Source of the DNA: Rhyacophila brunnea
Lineage: Eukaryota; Arthropoda; Insecta; Trichoptera; Rhyacophilidae
DNA length: 64,000 bases
Assembly: GCA_022495005.1 (NCBI GenBank)
Contig: JAGYXB010000200.1
Coordinates: 62,001-126,000 of the forward strand
Reading direction: 5' to 3'
Positions within the stretch are counted from its first letter, which is position 1; each line of letters begins with the position of its first letter. Positions 11,216 through 22,089 of this stretch are shown piece after piece. The notes beneath the pieces are model-generated. The model did no database searches. It was given only the letters and a program-made list of their open reading frames with translations, and had not been told where the DNA came from. A program made the translations under genes and the position numbers.

Positions 11216-11275
11216 ACTTATAATTTGCACTTACCAAAAGTCGTTAGTATTTCAACACAGATTCACCCGATCAGT

Positions 11276-12500
11276 CATTTAGATAAATTATTAGATGTTA
11301 AGATATTCTTCAGATATACATTGAAACCTGAATTTGTTATAAAGAATGGTACCCACTGTTCTAATATAAGTATATAGTGCATATATTGACTGATTTTAAC
11401 ACCAACCATGTTCGACTTGTACCGTCATCAGTGCACTGACATTATATCACAATGCTGTAGCTATAACTACATTCGAAATAAACAACAGAATACGTATATA
11501 AATAATTATGAAAAAATCACGTGGATATGTTATAATATTCTAATGTGGGCACGTAATACTGAATCGACATGTGTTGGCGATAAATAATGGTTTATTGAAT
11601 TTATAATGTTGTTATATAAAAAGTTTATAAGATCACAATATCCAGTTATTATTCAAACTCTTCAATAGCTAATATATAGTCGTCTTCTTTGTCGTGACCT
11701 CATGAGTTTGGATATGATTTGGCCATCGTATATAATATTATGTATATTGTATACAATAATTATTCAAGTCATATTTTATATAAATAACCGATATAAATGC
11801 AGTACCTTTTTGAATACCTACTGATATAGCGGGGCTTATGTCGGAAGGTTTTTTCTACTACAATTAAACCCCACGGATTCGAGACAATTGAATATTAGGT
11901 GTATTTTCACTTTCACGTGATATTTAAGACATAAAAATTGACGGAAGAAACAAAAAACACAGGTGAAAGTTTATGCACTTTGCGTTTTGATTACAAATTA
12001 TTATTAAAACTAGACTAGTAGACAGTTTTGAAGACTCGTCCATTACTTGAGTTTATCTTTTTCTTCAAAGTACGCAATGTTCGAAGTAACATGAACCAAT
12101 CTGCTATGTTAAAATTCCTATATTTCTTTATTTTGTTTTAAGCAGACATATAGGTACATGCGAGTGTCCCGTTTGTAGCAAATGTTACAAATATTATTAC
12201 AAGTTAAATATTTATCGCTTTAACTATTATTATTGGTATCACTATTTATTAATTTCCTCAGGTAATCACTTGTTCTGTTTGCTGGTGGCACTAACTATTG
12301 CCACAGCAGATGCTCACATTTTAATAAATTTAGAATTTAAGCAATTTTTAATAATGTTTAGTCACACTACTAAAACGAGCAAAAAAGTTTCTCATCTATA
12401 AATAAAGATGATATATTTGCATTTAACTTAAATTATCAAACGTATTGATTCAATGAGAAAATATTTATCTTCGATTATAAATATTTAACTTTTTTAAGTA
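11276..12500. other. No gene seen
   Basis: AT-rich sequence without supported genes, inverted repeats or RNA signatures. Confidence 0.5.
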
Positions 12501-12540
12501 TTTTTTTTATTCAACGAATAAATCACAAGATTTAAGAATG

Positions 12541-12909
12541 TAAGATTTATGCTCAATTTGGAAAGCGCTACAGAGAGTATTAAAAGCCATTAATTAAAAT
12601 TTGCCGCAATTAAGTACGACGCTTTTAGCATAGTGGTCTATGTGCATGGGCGCGATACCCGAGAGATGCAAGTTCGATTCCTACGGGGTATCTTAATCTT
12701 TTCAAAAGATTTTTTCTTTTAATTTATATATAAATATATATAATATATAAATATATATAAAATATAAATATATATAATATAAATATTCCAGTATATCGGC
12801 TATTTTCAAAATGTGTTTCCCGCTGTATTCCTCATAACCGAACTGTACCGATTTTTTCTATTGGTTACGTTATATTTTCTCAGAAGTTTTAAAAAAATTA
12901 TGTATGTAT
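12541..12909 (+). mobile_element. tRNA-derived SINE interrupted by a MITE
   Basis: The tRNA-like core at about 12628-12691 shows an A-box-like TAGCATAGTGGTCTA and a B-box-like GTTCGATTCC. It belongs to the family seen at 26231, 39549 and 45200. The tail is split: it starts at about 12700 and resumes at 12850 (GATTTTTTCTATTGG) to the shared end AAATTATGTATG. The split is filled by an AT microsatellite and a half MITE. Confidence 0.75.
12721..12849. mobile_element. AT microsatellite plus half of a GGTACTGTTCGG-type MITE
   Basis: 12721-12785 is a (TATAAATA)n tract. 12786-12849 matches the right half of the MITE at 26901-27104 (CCAGTATATCGG to GAACTGTACC). GATTTTTTCT occurs on both sides (12708 and 12850), as expected for a target duplication in the SINE tail. 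The left half of the MITE is missing or replaced by the microsatellite. Confidence 0.7.
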
Positions 12910-13648
12910 ATTTTAACTTTGTGATTTCTTATTATAAGGGTAGTTTTTTTGAAAACTTAATTCAATGTAGGTAAGTCTCTCATTGTCTAGACGCGTTTTT
13001 TATAAGTATGATTAAAATAACGTATTCGCTTACTTCAATTGTATCAGAAACTGTCACATTTGTTTTGAAAGCGTTTTTCAATTTTTCACAATCAATCCAA
13101 GTCAAGCGAAAAATAAAATACTTTTAGTTTTTACATATTCGAGTATAGCTAAATAATGAGATTTCGTATTTTGATACGGTTTCAAAATCTCATTTGTAGG
13201 AGCCCGAGAAAGAGCATGCCTCCCCAACAAGTTGCGATATCGTGGATTAAGAAAACAAAAAAAGTTGTTTGTTGTTTCGTTGCGAATTGCTACGGTGCAA
13301 AAGTGCGGTCAAAGTCACGTAGAGCCATCTGTTATAGTAGACGCTCTACGGTGCTACGCTTCTACAGCGCTACGTACGAGACACTGGTTTTAGTTAAAAT
13401 AAAGAACACGTTGACAGTGGTCGTATGAGATTTTGGTTTAACATCGTAAGACATTTATTATGAGGCGTCATCCAAAACTTTATGGTATTATACGCAATAT
13501 TGTAAAATATAAAAGATTTTAAAGAAAACGTTCTTATATAGAGATGTGGTCTGAACATGAAAATGGGGCATGGATCACTAATTTTTATATAAACTCTGAA
13601 ATGTGAAAGTACTTCTATGGTCTAATGTTAATACCCGTATCTGACCTA
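12910..13648. other. No gene called; 90-codon frame at 13156-13428 unsupported
   Basis: The open frame is basic and Cys-containing but has no recognisable domain. Sequence 13290-13390 is GC-richer and has repeated GCTACG-like words. Nothing here supports a gene with confidence. Confidence 0.35.
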
Positions 13649-13650
13649 TA

Positions 13651-13928
13651 CTGTCCTTCTAAGGAAGAAGGCAGTAACTCGCAAAATTTGTGAAATTGAG
13701 TTATGAATGCCATCCGTTAGGTAATTTTGAAAGCTATATATTCTGTTCACTTTAAAATCAGTATTATCACTAAAATACCGTTAAAATACTACTATTACTT
13801 TGTTTGTATTTTAACATCCTACTAATAAAAATTGCCACCGTTTTGTATTAATTCACAAAAAACACATTATGTCATTTATCTCGAAAGTGTGTGAGAGTCA
13901 GTTACTGCCTTCTTCCTAAGAAGGGCAG
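13651..13928. mobile_element. TA-flanked MITE, 278 bp
   Basis: Inverted ends CTGTCCTTCTAAGGAAGAAG and the matching CTTCTTCCTAAGAAGGGCAG are flanked by TA at 13649-13650 and 13929-13930. A TA target fits the Tc1/mariner/pogo group. Non-coding. Internal sequence CAGTAACTCGCAAAATTT resembles the interior of the element at 22090. Confidence 0.85.
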
Positions 13929-13930
13929 TA

Positions 13931-14262
13931 TATGACGAAACTGACTTTTTGACGTACCTACTAAAAACAACAAAAATACTGCCCATCGACTGCGAAATTC
14001 CCGTAGTTGTAGTTATTTGAATAAAAATAATACAGTCTTTTTAATAATTTCCCGTATCTGAACATTGTAGGAATAAACCCGTAATAGCCCGTATCTTGCC
14101 TCTAAGCTGTCAAGCGTGTTGGATGACGTGTGTTGAATTCAGCTTCACTTTACTTTCGAATTATTTAAAAGGTTTTATGGTAAGTTATATAACACATTGT
14201 GATGTTTATCTTTATATATTAGGTATATCACATTTTATTGGATGTTATCATTATATTAGACG
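13931..14262. other. No gene seen
   Basis: AT-rich sequence between two transposons with no supported feature. Confidence 0.45.
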
Positions 14263-14266
14263 TTAA

Positions 14267-14914
14267 CAGCGGACATGCTCAGCGTAGGTCAAAAGGGAGC
14301 TTTTAATGAATTTCCAAAGCATGATCCTGGACATGCCTCAAACCGTTTCAAAAAAAAAATTCGGTTGGGTACATGTTCAAACACGCGCGTTAACATGATC
14401 TTACTCCCTACTTAAGTTTTAGTTTGTCAATTTATGTCTACGGCCGTATGTTGTAGCTTAACCACTGGGGAATGCCAAAAGAAATGGCGTATTTCAAAAA
14501 AACACTACCTTATTTTAGGTCAATAATTATTATAAAGCAATCATAATTCGTAGGATGTTTATCACACTTGAATGGTCAAAGACATAGCTTATAATTAGTA
14601 TCTTTAGAATTATCTTCAAATGTGTAAATCTTGCCCATTTTTTGAATAATAAAATGCCTAATTCTTGTCAAATTTGGGATCACAGAGATTATCAATAAAT
14701 TTTTTTATCGTAAATATTTCACTATAATAATGTCGACATAAATTATACTAAAAGTTTTATAAATGGGTTATGCAGTCATCACATGTTTAAAATAAATATA
14801 AAGGATAATAAGGCTTCAAAATTATATAAATAGATTATCTACAACGTTTAATTAATGAATGCTTTGAAAATGCAATAAAAGCTCCATTTTGACCTACGCT
14901 GAGCATGTCCTCCC
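14267..14914. mobile_element. TTAA-flanked foldback element, left-arm-deleted copy (648 bp)
   Basis: Starts after TTAA (14263-14266) with about 70 bp of left arm (GCGGACATGCTCAGCG). It then jumps to the centre of the palindrome and continues through the right arm to GCATGTCCTCCC. The right flank is TTAT, a likely decayed TTAA. Confidence 0.85.
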
Positions 14915-14918
14915 TTAT

Positions 14919-15255
14919 GTGCTCTTTACGACTTTTTACGTTACGGGTTATTGGCATTCGATGCAGTTACAATAGTGTGCTATTAATAGTCAGACACGGG
15001 ATATTAAATATTTAGTTTTTTTAGCTTCCTGCACAATTTGTAAAAAGTCACTTACGGAATATTAATATTAAGCCATCGATATAATTTTTTGTATACCTAC
15101 AACTATACTGAAACTATACAAGGATATTGGAACATGCTTCAATATTTTTTTTATAGTGAAGAAGATTTTATCTGAAACAAGAATTGTCATCGTTAATAGA
15201 TATCAATATTAATTGATATTGTTATTAGTAATTCACCCACACTATTAGGCTCTCG
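14919..15255. other. No gene seen
   Basis: AT-rich sequence with no supported feature. Confidence 0.45.
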
Positions 15256-15362
15256 GTTTGTAAACACACATTGAAAAAATATGTCATGTTGGTCAGTTGC
15301 GGGATTGAACCCGCACCCACAGTATTAATGACCACCTAACGAGCACACTACGAAATACATAA
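15256..15362 (-). mobile_element. tRNA-derived SINE fragment
   Basis: Minus strand: a perfect T-arm-like hairpin GCGGGTTCAATCCCGC includes the B box, preceded by an A-box-like CTCGTTAGGTGG. Beyond it is an A/T-rich SINE body like that at 47083. Cloverleaf pairing elsewhere is poor, so it is not called a tRNA gene. Confidence 0.6.
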
Positions 15363-15802
15363 CCGTGAAACGTACATGGTACAATTCCCATGTTCTTTTA
15401 CGTAAATGAAAATATGATACCTTTATTCGTTATTCGTTATTCGTGTTCACATTATATTTTATAGTGTGAGGCTATCCTAAAGTCACGCCTTATATACCAC
15501 ATTTACGTATACGAACGACATGAAATATTACAAAAAAAAAAATCAAAATCATTTTTTGGTGTGTATAAAATATGTTTATGCCTTGATTACCACATAATGA
15601 TTAAATTTGTCCCTCAGTTATATTTTATTTAAGCTATGTGTCTTATGTAATTCCTTTGAAGTTCATTATGTGAATCATCATCATCATCATCAGCCTGAAT
15701 CTATCCACTGCTGGATGAAGGCCTCTTCAAGTTGCTTCCACTTCTCTCGGTCCTGTGCATTGCGTTGCCACGTACTTCCGCAGAACTTTATCATTTCATC
15801 GA

Positions 15803-16108
15803 TCAGCGGCCTCTAGGTCTACCTTGTGGACGTTTTGTACTTCTTGGATACCACTGGATGACTAGATTTGTCCAACGATTGTCTCTTCTTCGAGCTATGT
15901 GTCCAGCCCATCTCCATTTAAGGCTTTTAATAAGCTCTATTACATCGCAAACCCTTGTCTGCTTCCTTATCCACTCATTCCTCTTTTTGTCCTTTCGCGT
16001 TATGCCCAGCATGCACCTCTCCATACCACGTTGTGCTACTCTAAGTTTCTGGATCTCTCTTTTACTTAGGGTCCATGTTTCACACGTATATGTGATCAGG
16101 GGAAGCAC
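15803..16108 (-). pseudogene. RTE LINE, C-terminal region
   Basis: Carries the conserved post-RT blocks YTCETWTLSKREIQKLRVAQ, then MERCMLGI, then LKWRWAGHIARRRDNRW and the Arg/Gly/Pro-rich GRPRGR. These are characteristic of RTE ORF2 C-termini. It is separated from the RT core by about 90 bp with disrupted frame. The remaining C-terminal codons and a short 3'UTR run to the GAT tail at 15676. Confidence 0.9.
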
Positions 16109-16196
16109 ACACTAGTTGAACACTTTGCGCTTTAGGCACAGTGGAAGGTCACTTTGAAGACATTATTCAGGCGGCCAAAAGCACTCCAGCCTAGCT

Positions 16197-17042
16197 TTAC
16201 TTTGCGAACAATTTCATCAATATACATCCATCTATAGACACTTGTTGTCTCAGATAGATGTAGCTTTTCACCTGTTCGAGCTGAGTGCCATTGATGAGAA
16301 TCTCTTTTTGGCCTGCAAAGCAGTTGAACATGACTTTCGTCTTTGTTGCATTTAAAAATTTATTTTTCAAACCTACTTTGTTGCTTACTTCAGCGAGTTC
16401 CTGCATTCTGCTTTGGAGGTCTTCTGAGTCTTGCGAGAAAATTACTTTGTCATCGGCAAAGCGCAGATGACTCAGGTATTCTCCATTTATGGGGATTCCT
16501 TTGTCATTCCAGTCAAGTTGCCTGAATAAATCTTCAAGGGTAGCTGTAAATAGTTTAGGTGAGATTGTATCACCTTGTCGGACTCCTTTGCTGATAGAAA
16601 ATCTGCGCGATGGTTTATGGAGATTTACAGATGCTGTTGCGCTACTGTATATATTATTGAAAATATTTATATAGCGTCCAGGGATTCCTTGTTTTCTGAG
16701 TGCGTCGAGTATTGAACATTTCTTTATCGAATCAAACGCCTTCTCATAGTCTATAAAACCCATGCATAGTGGCAGTTTGTATTCCTGGTACCGCTCTATG
16801 ATTTCTCTGACGGCTTGGATATGGTCCATAGTGCTGTATCCTCCTCTAAATCCGGCTTGTTCTCTCGGTTGGTTCTCGTCTAGTACATTTTGCAGACGGT
16901 TTGAGAGAATTTTTGTGAACGTCTTGTAGAGAATAGGGAGTAGACTTATTGGACGATAATTTGCTAGGTCTTCTCTGTCACCTTTTTGTGAAGAATGACA
17001 ATGCTGGCATTTTTCCATACCTCTGGGACATCCTCTTTGCAT
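16197..17042 (-). pseudogene. RTE LINE reverse transcriptase core
   Basis: 281 residues with RT motifs in order: [13 protein letters not shown] (29-40), [15 protein letters not shown] (61-75), motif [10 protein letters not shown] (96-104) with its catalytic Asp, [13 protein letters not shown] (153-165), and the catalytic FADD (195-198). All three catalytic aspartates are visible. The frame is broken at the N-side by a frameshift. It ends near LRQQVSIDG, where the family has a YLG...DG motif. It is in the usual RT order but cannot yield a full protein. This is an old, inactive element. Confidence 0.93.
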
Positions 17043-17553
17043 ATGCAGGCTGTGAACAATTGTGCAAGTACTTCATTTGCATCCTTTCCTGCTTTTTGAG
17101 GATATCTATCGTTAAACCGTCTTCCCCGGGGGCTTTCCCACTTTTCATGTAATTTAAAGCATGGGTTACTTCCCAGGATGTAATTTCGGGAGTATGGTCT
17201 TCCGAGTTTCCATTTCTCTGAAGATCTAAGTCTATAGTCGTATTGTCAGTGTCATCACTGTAGAGATCGCTGTAGAACTCTTCAACTCGGCTCAACAAGT
17301 GTTCCCAATTTCTGACGATAGAACCATCTTTTGCTTTTAGTGCTGTGATTTGACGTTTTCCTATCGACAAGCATTGCTTGTTTTTGTTTAAACTTCTGCC
17401 TGCTTTCACAATTGCTTGTATGAGGTTTACATTGAATTGACGAAGGTCTTCTCTAATCTTCCTTCGGAGGGTTTTGCAAAGTGATGAAAACTCCATATCG
17501 TTTTGCGCCTGTCTATCGCTCTTGGTTTTCCTTCTCTGCTCCATAAGATTCAA
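16978..17553 (-). pseudogene. RTE LINE, linker before the RT domain
   Basis: A 191-residue open frame upstream of the RT core. It ends with the conserved block SGKAPGEDGLTIDILKK, the entry motif of RTE reverse transcriptases. The first 100 residues are a basic, helical linker. The true frame passes into the next ORF at about position 17000, where a single frameshift turns the expected [13 protein letters not shown] region into two overlapping frames. The endonuclease domain expected upstream is missing through 5' truncation at 17684. Confidence 0.88.
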
Positions 17554-17692
17554 TGTTGCCTTCGAAAGCTTGGTGGAAGGTGTAACTTCTGAGCTTTTTA
17601 CGCCTGTTTTCTCTGCACATTGTAGAATAATATTCGTTATATCCTCCGCGTTGGATAGGGAAACGGTTTCGTTCTCATCTAAGAATGTGAAT

Positions 17693-18412
17693 ATAAATTA
17701 TAATTAATGTTAGAAATTTAATTAAATTAAAAATATTAAAACAGTGGGTAAAACTCCCTACAGTATAATGAAAAATAAAGACGGTTTTTTTTATCAACAA
17801 TATTATCTTTCGTAACTACAACTAACGTAATTACTAAAAATACATTTTTGCATTAATGAAATCAAAAGTTATTTTAGGATGGAAATTTTTGGCCAAGGCT
17901 CCGTGGCTAAAATAAATCTGATAAAGGACTAATCAGAACAGCGCGGTCATAAAAAATATCTTTATGTATTTTTTTAATGTCTCCGGGAAATTGGCCATGT
18001 TCAAATTGCCTACTGTATTATGTATTTTGAAGATGGTAAAGGAATCCTTTTTGGCTGAAAGTTATCTGAATTTTCATATCACAACTTGCAATTATGCGAC
18101 GAATAAAACTTGAACGTTAAAACTGAACAATTTTTCCATCTTTCCTAGCGGAAAAAATATGTAAAGGTCGCGTCAGATATCTCCGTACTGTATCAGTGCA
18201 GTGCTCACAGTGATCAGCGTCAGTAATGATTTTAATCACCTATTAAAGTGGGCAGCACTGTTGAAGGATTGCTTTCAAGTCAATAATGTTTGATTTCAGC
18301 TATAATACTAAGTACTTTGTGGTCAACCTGATTAAGAGTTTTACTGATTCAATCAAAAATCAATAACGGCATATTTAGAATTACGATAATACTACAATTA
18401 TTGTTTTAAACT
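17693..18412. other. No gene seen
   Basis: AT-rich; no supported frame or repeat. A weak CpG patch lies around 18165-18210. Confidence 0.45.
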
Positions 18413-18426
18413 GTTATTGGGACACA

Positions 18427-18905
18427 TCTTCTTTGGCCATATCCGCTCCTTAACTGGAGCATATGGACACCACGCGGCGCTTCCAAGAATCCCTGTCGCT
18501 CGCCAGTCTTCTTGCTTCGTTCCAGGTCAAAACAGCATCCCGTAGCTCCGCCGTATACACTCTGTAGATTGTATTTAGCGGCCTTCCAGGTCGACGGAAT
18601 CCGGTCGGCTTGAAGAACAGGCAAGCCAGGTTAAAGTTCTCTTCTGGCATCCGCAGCACGTGGCCGAGCCGGGTCCAACGTCGCCTCTTCACTTTCAGCG
18701 TGATGAGAGGTGCGTTCTCTTATCTCCTCGTTGCTCCTAAAGTTATAACACTGCACACCCAGTATTCGTCGCAAACATCTGTTTTCGAAGCTCAGTATAC
18801 GGTTGCTCTGAGCCTTCGTAAGGTGCCATGATTCGCTACCGTAAAGCAGCACCGTCAGAATGCAAGCGTCGAATAGGCGGCATTTGGTTTTGACCGAGTA
18901 CAATC
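18427..18905 (-). mobile_element. 5'-truncated RTE-like LINE C-terminus with 14-bp duplication
   Basis: Flanked by GTTATTGGGACACA at 18413-18426 and 18906-18919. The minus strand encodes the post-RT region in two frames. Blocks: CRLFDACILTVLLYGSESW, then RCLRRILGV (90-residue frame 18631-18903), and RRRWTRLGHVLRMPEEN with FRRPGRPLNTI (frame 18450-18692). The frame changes near 18700. The short 3' end is AAGAAGATG just before the target duplication. RT catalytic residues are absent. Confidence 0.9.
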
Positions 18906-18929
18906 GTTATTGGGACACACAAGGATATA

Positions 18930-18970
18930 ATACAAGATTTAAGAATGTAAAAATCTCTTTATTGAAATTC
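18930..18970 (-). repeat. Short dispersed repeat piece (SINE-associated)
   Basis: CAAGATTTAAGAATGTAA here recurs at 12531. Its inverse appears near 26098 and 39705 in front of a TGAATTATT block. It looks like a loose end of the tRNA-SINE unit. Confidence 0.4.
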
Positions 18971-19079
18971 ATAATAATGAAATACCTATAAATTTTATAA
19001 AAACTGAACTGTCCTACCTGTACAACTGGGTACCTTCATAAACTATATCGAGAGCGAGCTTTAAATCGATTGCATATAT

Positions 19080-19588
19080 TAGTGGCGAAGGGTGGGGGTA
19101 GGCTGTTAAGATCCTACATAAATAGTGCACATTAAACTTTGTCAGTCATTTATAGTCGCTTTTCTTTAACTAAGACTACAATTTACAAATGGTGTTGGTT
19201 ATTGCACACTTTTTCATTCATACTTGTTTGTTTTCGTTGAATTAAGAATACATATTACACATCCCGTTGGTAATTTTTTTAAATTTATTAAGTCCTGCCT
19301 AAACCAAACCATAGTAGATTTAAAATATTGCAATCACAAAATATCCTAAATTATGTATGGTTTAATGACTTAATTTTAGATATTTTATAGATAGACGATT
19401 ATTTTTTGACTATTGTCTATTACCTATAGCTTGGTTTTCGCAGTGTTTAATTGAATTTAAAAAAAAAATACAAACCGACACCATCTGTAAATTATAGACT
19501 TAATGAAAAAAAATATGTATTACGGACAAAGTTTACTGTGCACTATTTATGTCGGATCTTAACAGCCTACCTCCACCCTTCGCCACTG
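19080..19588. mobile_element. hAT MITE copy, 509 bp
   Basis: Same family as 8381-8966. Ends (t)AGTGGCGAAGGGTGGGGG and CCACCCTTCGCCACTG are flanked by the perfect 8-bp duplication GCATATAT (19072-19079 and 19589-19596). Part of the interior is deleted relative to the 586-bp copy. Non-coding. Confidence 0.93.
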
Positions 19589-19778
19589 GCATATATGTAT
19601 CTATTATATTTTATACAGGTGGTATACATTAGTTATTAAATTGAAGGGGTATTAAACGACTACAGTACCTCCCAAAAATTCTTCGAATCGATGTTGGACT
19701 CATATTGCATCATATTCGGCGAGTGTATAACGTACATGGCACGAACAATATAATGATCAAAAGAAGTGAAATAAGCTA

Positions 19779-20303
19779 CAGTGGAACCCCGATCTACCAT
19801 TCTCGCATAAATCGTTTTCCCGCATGGATCGTTCATTTTTGAAAGTCCCGCCAAACATCCATAAGAACAATGTTAAATAATCCCGCATTAACCGTTCCCC
19901 GATTTATCGTTTTCCTCGATCTATCGTCTAAATATTATGGTCCCGTCTATCCCGATTGACCGTTTTTGTTGAATATTTTTCATTTCGCTTTCGTAGAATT
20001 GTTTATGATACATTACAGACCTTTCACTTTTCAGTCGCGTCATTTTGTTTGTACAGGTCGGTCGGCGCTCAGGCTTGCCTCGCATCTTGTATCACGATTT
20101 TTATAAGTCGCAAGTAAATGCGCCCCATGAAGAAAACTAGAACTCTAGCTGAGAAACTGAAAATAATTCAAGACGTCGAAAAAAATCCAGGAGAAAACGA
20201 GTTTTTTTTTAATTTATTTTTTTATAATATATCCCGCATTTATCGTTTCCTGCATTTATGGTTTTTAGGGTCCCTTGAAAACCGTAGAATCGGGGTTTCA
20301 CTG
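19779..20303 (+). mobile_element. Tigger/pogo DNA transposon remnant, 525 bp
   Basis: Inverted ends CAGTGGAACCCCGAT and CAGTGAAACCCCGAT (right end, inverted) are flanked by TA at 19777-19778 and 20304-20305. These are typical of Tigger/pogo elements. Subterminal CCCGCAT...CGTT words recur in both ends. An internal start encodes the first residues of the transposase; the rest has been deleted. Confidence 0.93.
20118..20204 (+). pseudogene. N-terminus of Tigger/pogo transposase (CENP-B-type HTH start)
   Basis: The frame begins MRPMKKTRTLAEKLKIIQDV and continues EKNPGEN. This matches the basic start plus first helix (LTLAEKLKIIxxVE) of the CENP-B/pogo N-terminal DNA-binding domain. After about 29 codons the family resemblance stops at a T-rich junction, and the frame runs into the 3' terminal repeat. 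The DDE catalytic domain is absent. It marks an internal-deletion derivative that would need an autonomous relative to move. Confidence 0.88.
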
Positions 20304-20311
20304 TATTATTA

Positions 20312-20770
20312 CCACGTTTTTATTAGCTCGTATTCTTGTTTGTCCGGTACAGATTTTTTCTTGTGTGTCCAGTAATTTTTTTTTCTTGTTTGTCCAAGAT
20401 TTGTATTGGACGATTGAAGATTTTTAACTAACTTCCCGACTAGATAGACATTTGAAACTCTTAGATTATGATGAATACGACGACAATGCATTCTTTTAAT
20501 ACTTTTAGCCATTTTAAGCAGAATTGAATTCATTTTCAATTAATTCTGTTTTATATGGAAAGTTATTATTGTCGGTTGCTAAGGGGGTCCTAGCAACTAA
20601 ACTATTAATACATACGTTCGTTACTATTGAATATCAATATGAAATGTCAAATTGACATTTCAATATTCTATAATATTTATTTAGTATTTCTATCAAGTAC
20701 AATAAAAAGTTTTTATTAATACATATAATTTTAAAGTTTATATGATTCAACAGAAAATTTAAAAACGTGG
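20312..20770. mobile_element. TA-flanked MITE abutting the Tigger remnant
   Basis: Inverted ends CCACGTTTTTA and TAAAAACGTGG with TA outside at 20310-20311 and 20771-20772. Near the left end, TTCTTGTKTGTCC occurs three times at 20333, 20358 and 20383, an exact 25-bp period. A central palindrome GAAATGTCAAATTGACATTTC lies near 20641. The 76-codon minus frame ends in the terminal repeat and is not called. Confidence 0.72.
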
Positions 20771-20773
20771 TAA

Positions 20774-21536
20774 GTATATAAAAAGTTCTTTTTATCTTCT
20801 AATTATTTTGTTTATTTTCATCTTCACTTACAATGAAGAAACGGTAGATTATCGAATGGAGTGGCACGGATATGTCTCACTCTACCTTTAATGTCCGGTG
20901 CCCGAGCAGCCAGTGATATTAATTGAATCGTGCCGTCATATTTGCAGGGGTCGTGCAAAAAGGCAAACGAAATAAAAACTAAGGCTCGTGGTGTCGTTAC
21001 GGCGACTCCACTGGCATTATTTTTATTATTATTCCCCGTTCAAAGTTTTCTTTTAGTGCCCTCTTTCGGGCCCGGTCAATAAAAAATATCTCGCAAAGAT
21101 GCCTACCCTTTTCTCTGCGGTGTGCTGAAAATTCGTCTCCGTGATTCGTGTCATTCATAAGACCTCAGACATTATATACAATATATTCAAATAAATGAAA
21201 GAAGTAAAGTTTAATCATTAATTACCGCAGAAAGTATATGGGGATGATGTGTTTTTTGTTTATGGTTGATATTGCGGACTTCGTTATAGTCGCGCCTATT
21301 GTATCGCCTAGTTTCGCCTTGGCGTCCACTCCAATGCTCTTTTATTTCCTGTTGAAATTATCGAGTATTACTAGTTATGTGGTTCGTTTATACGGCTAAT
21401 GATTAACTAATTGATATAATATTTCCTTCAAATACGTTGTTGTTGGAAAATTACCGTGGGATTGGCAATTTTATCAATATTTTAAACTGTAAAAGTCATC
21501 ACTTGGATTGAAATAGAATGTATATGTTTCATTTTG
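20774..21536. other. No gene; CpG-bearing patch at 20860-21170
   Basis: Sequence 20860-21170 is clearly GC-richer than its surroundings and non-repetitive in this window. It includes GGTGCCCGAGCAGCC, GTTACGGCGACTCC and CGGGCCCGGTC. No long frame. It could be a conserved non-coding regulatory element. Confidence 0.35.
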
Positions 21537-21651
21537 TAAAGCCTCAATTACATTGAGCTTATTTACGAGCTGTGTGTTGGCGAATTTATAATCTGGCTGT
21601 AAAGTCGCCAGCAAACAGCTCGTAAAGAAGCTCAATGTAATTGAGGCTTTA
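21537..21651. mobile_element. 115-bp hairpin element with 47-bp arms
   Basis: The left arm starts TAAAGCCTCAATTACATTGA and the right arm is its inverse, with about four mismatches over 47 bp around a 21-nt loop. The ends can be read as AAGCCTC with TA on both sides. If transcribed it would fold into a long hairpin. Confidence 0.82.
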
Positions 21652-22089
21652 GTTAAAAATATTTTAAATATATTTTTAACAGGTATCTACGTTTTTTGAG
21701 TAATATTTATACCGATGATTAATATACTAATGATTGAATTGTGTGTAATTTATTTTGCAATGCAAATTGTTGGTAGCAAATCTCATTTTTTTTATCGCAT
21801 ACATTTTCCAACATAATTTTAGACCCCCTCTTTCAGTATATTATTTAATATCCAAAAATATTGCCTTTATATACCATATAATATGATTTTGTTATAAATA
21901 TTATATTTGACGTGTACCGGAACCAAAACATTCCCATTGTTATATAAAATGTAGATATCACTGCTTACGAAAGGACTGACCGTCGTCAATCAATACATAG
22001 ACAGACAGTCACATTCACCAAATCTTCATTATTTTGAATAGTGAATAGTAACCCACCCTTAATAGCTTTATTGTGTTATCAACATAATA
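21652..22089. other. No gene seen
   Basis: AT-rich sequence with no supported feature. Confidence 0.45.

Larger units (their letters stand above)
15676..17684 (-). mobile_element. 5'-truncated RTE-clade LINE, about 2.0 kb
   Basis: The insertion is bounded by the 8-bp duplication ATGTGAAT (15668-15675 and 17685-17692). The 3' end carries a short (GAT)n tail, as usual for RTE elements. It encodes part of the RT and the C-terminal region in three broken frames and lacks the endonuclease. Frameshifts and a small deletion make it non-functional. Confidence 0.9.

Noticed and set aside
13156..13428. 90-codon plus frame
   Set aside because: No recognisable domain and no splice or polyA context stronger than chance; composition is not clearly coding.
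15732..17707. Many plus-strand open frames across 15.7-17.7 kb
   Set aside because: They are shadows of the minus-strand RTE coding region; only the minus frames carry RT motifs.
20312..20539. 76-codon minus frame as a host peptide gene
   Set aside because: Its last residues are encoded by the MITE terminal repeat and its core by three repeated 25-bp motifs, so it is a by-product of repeat structure.
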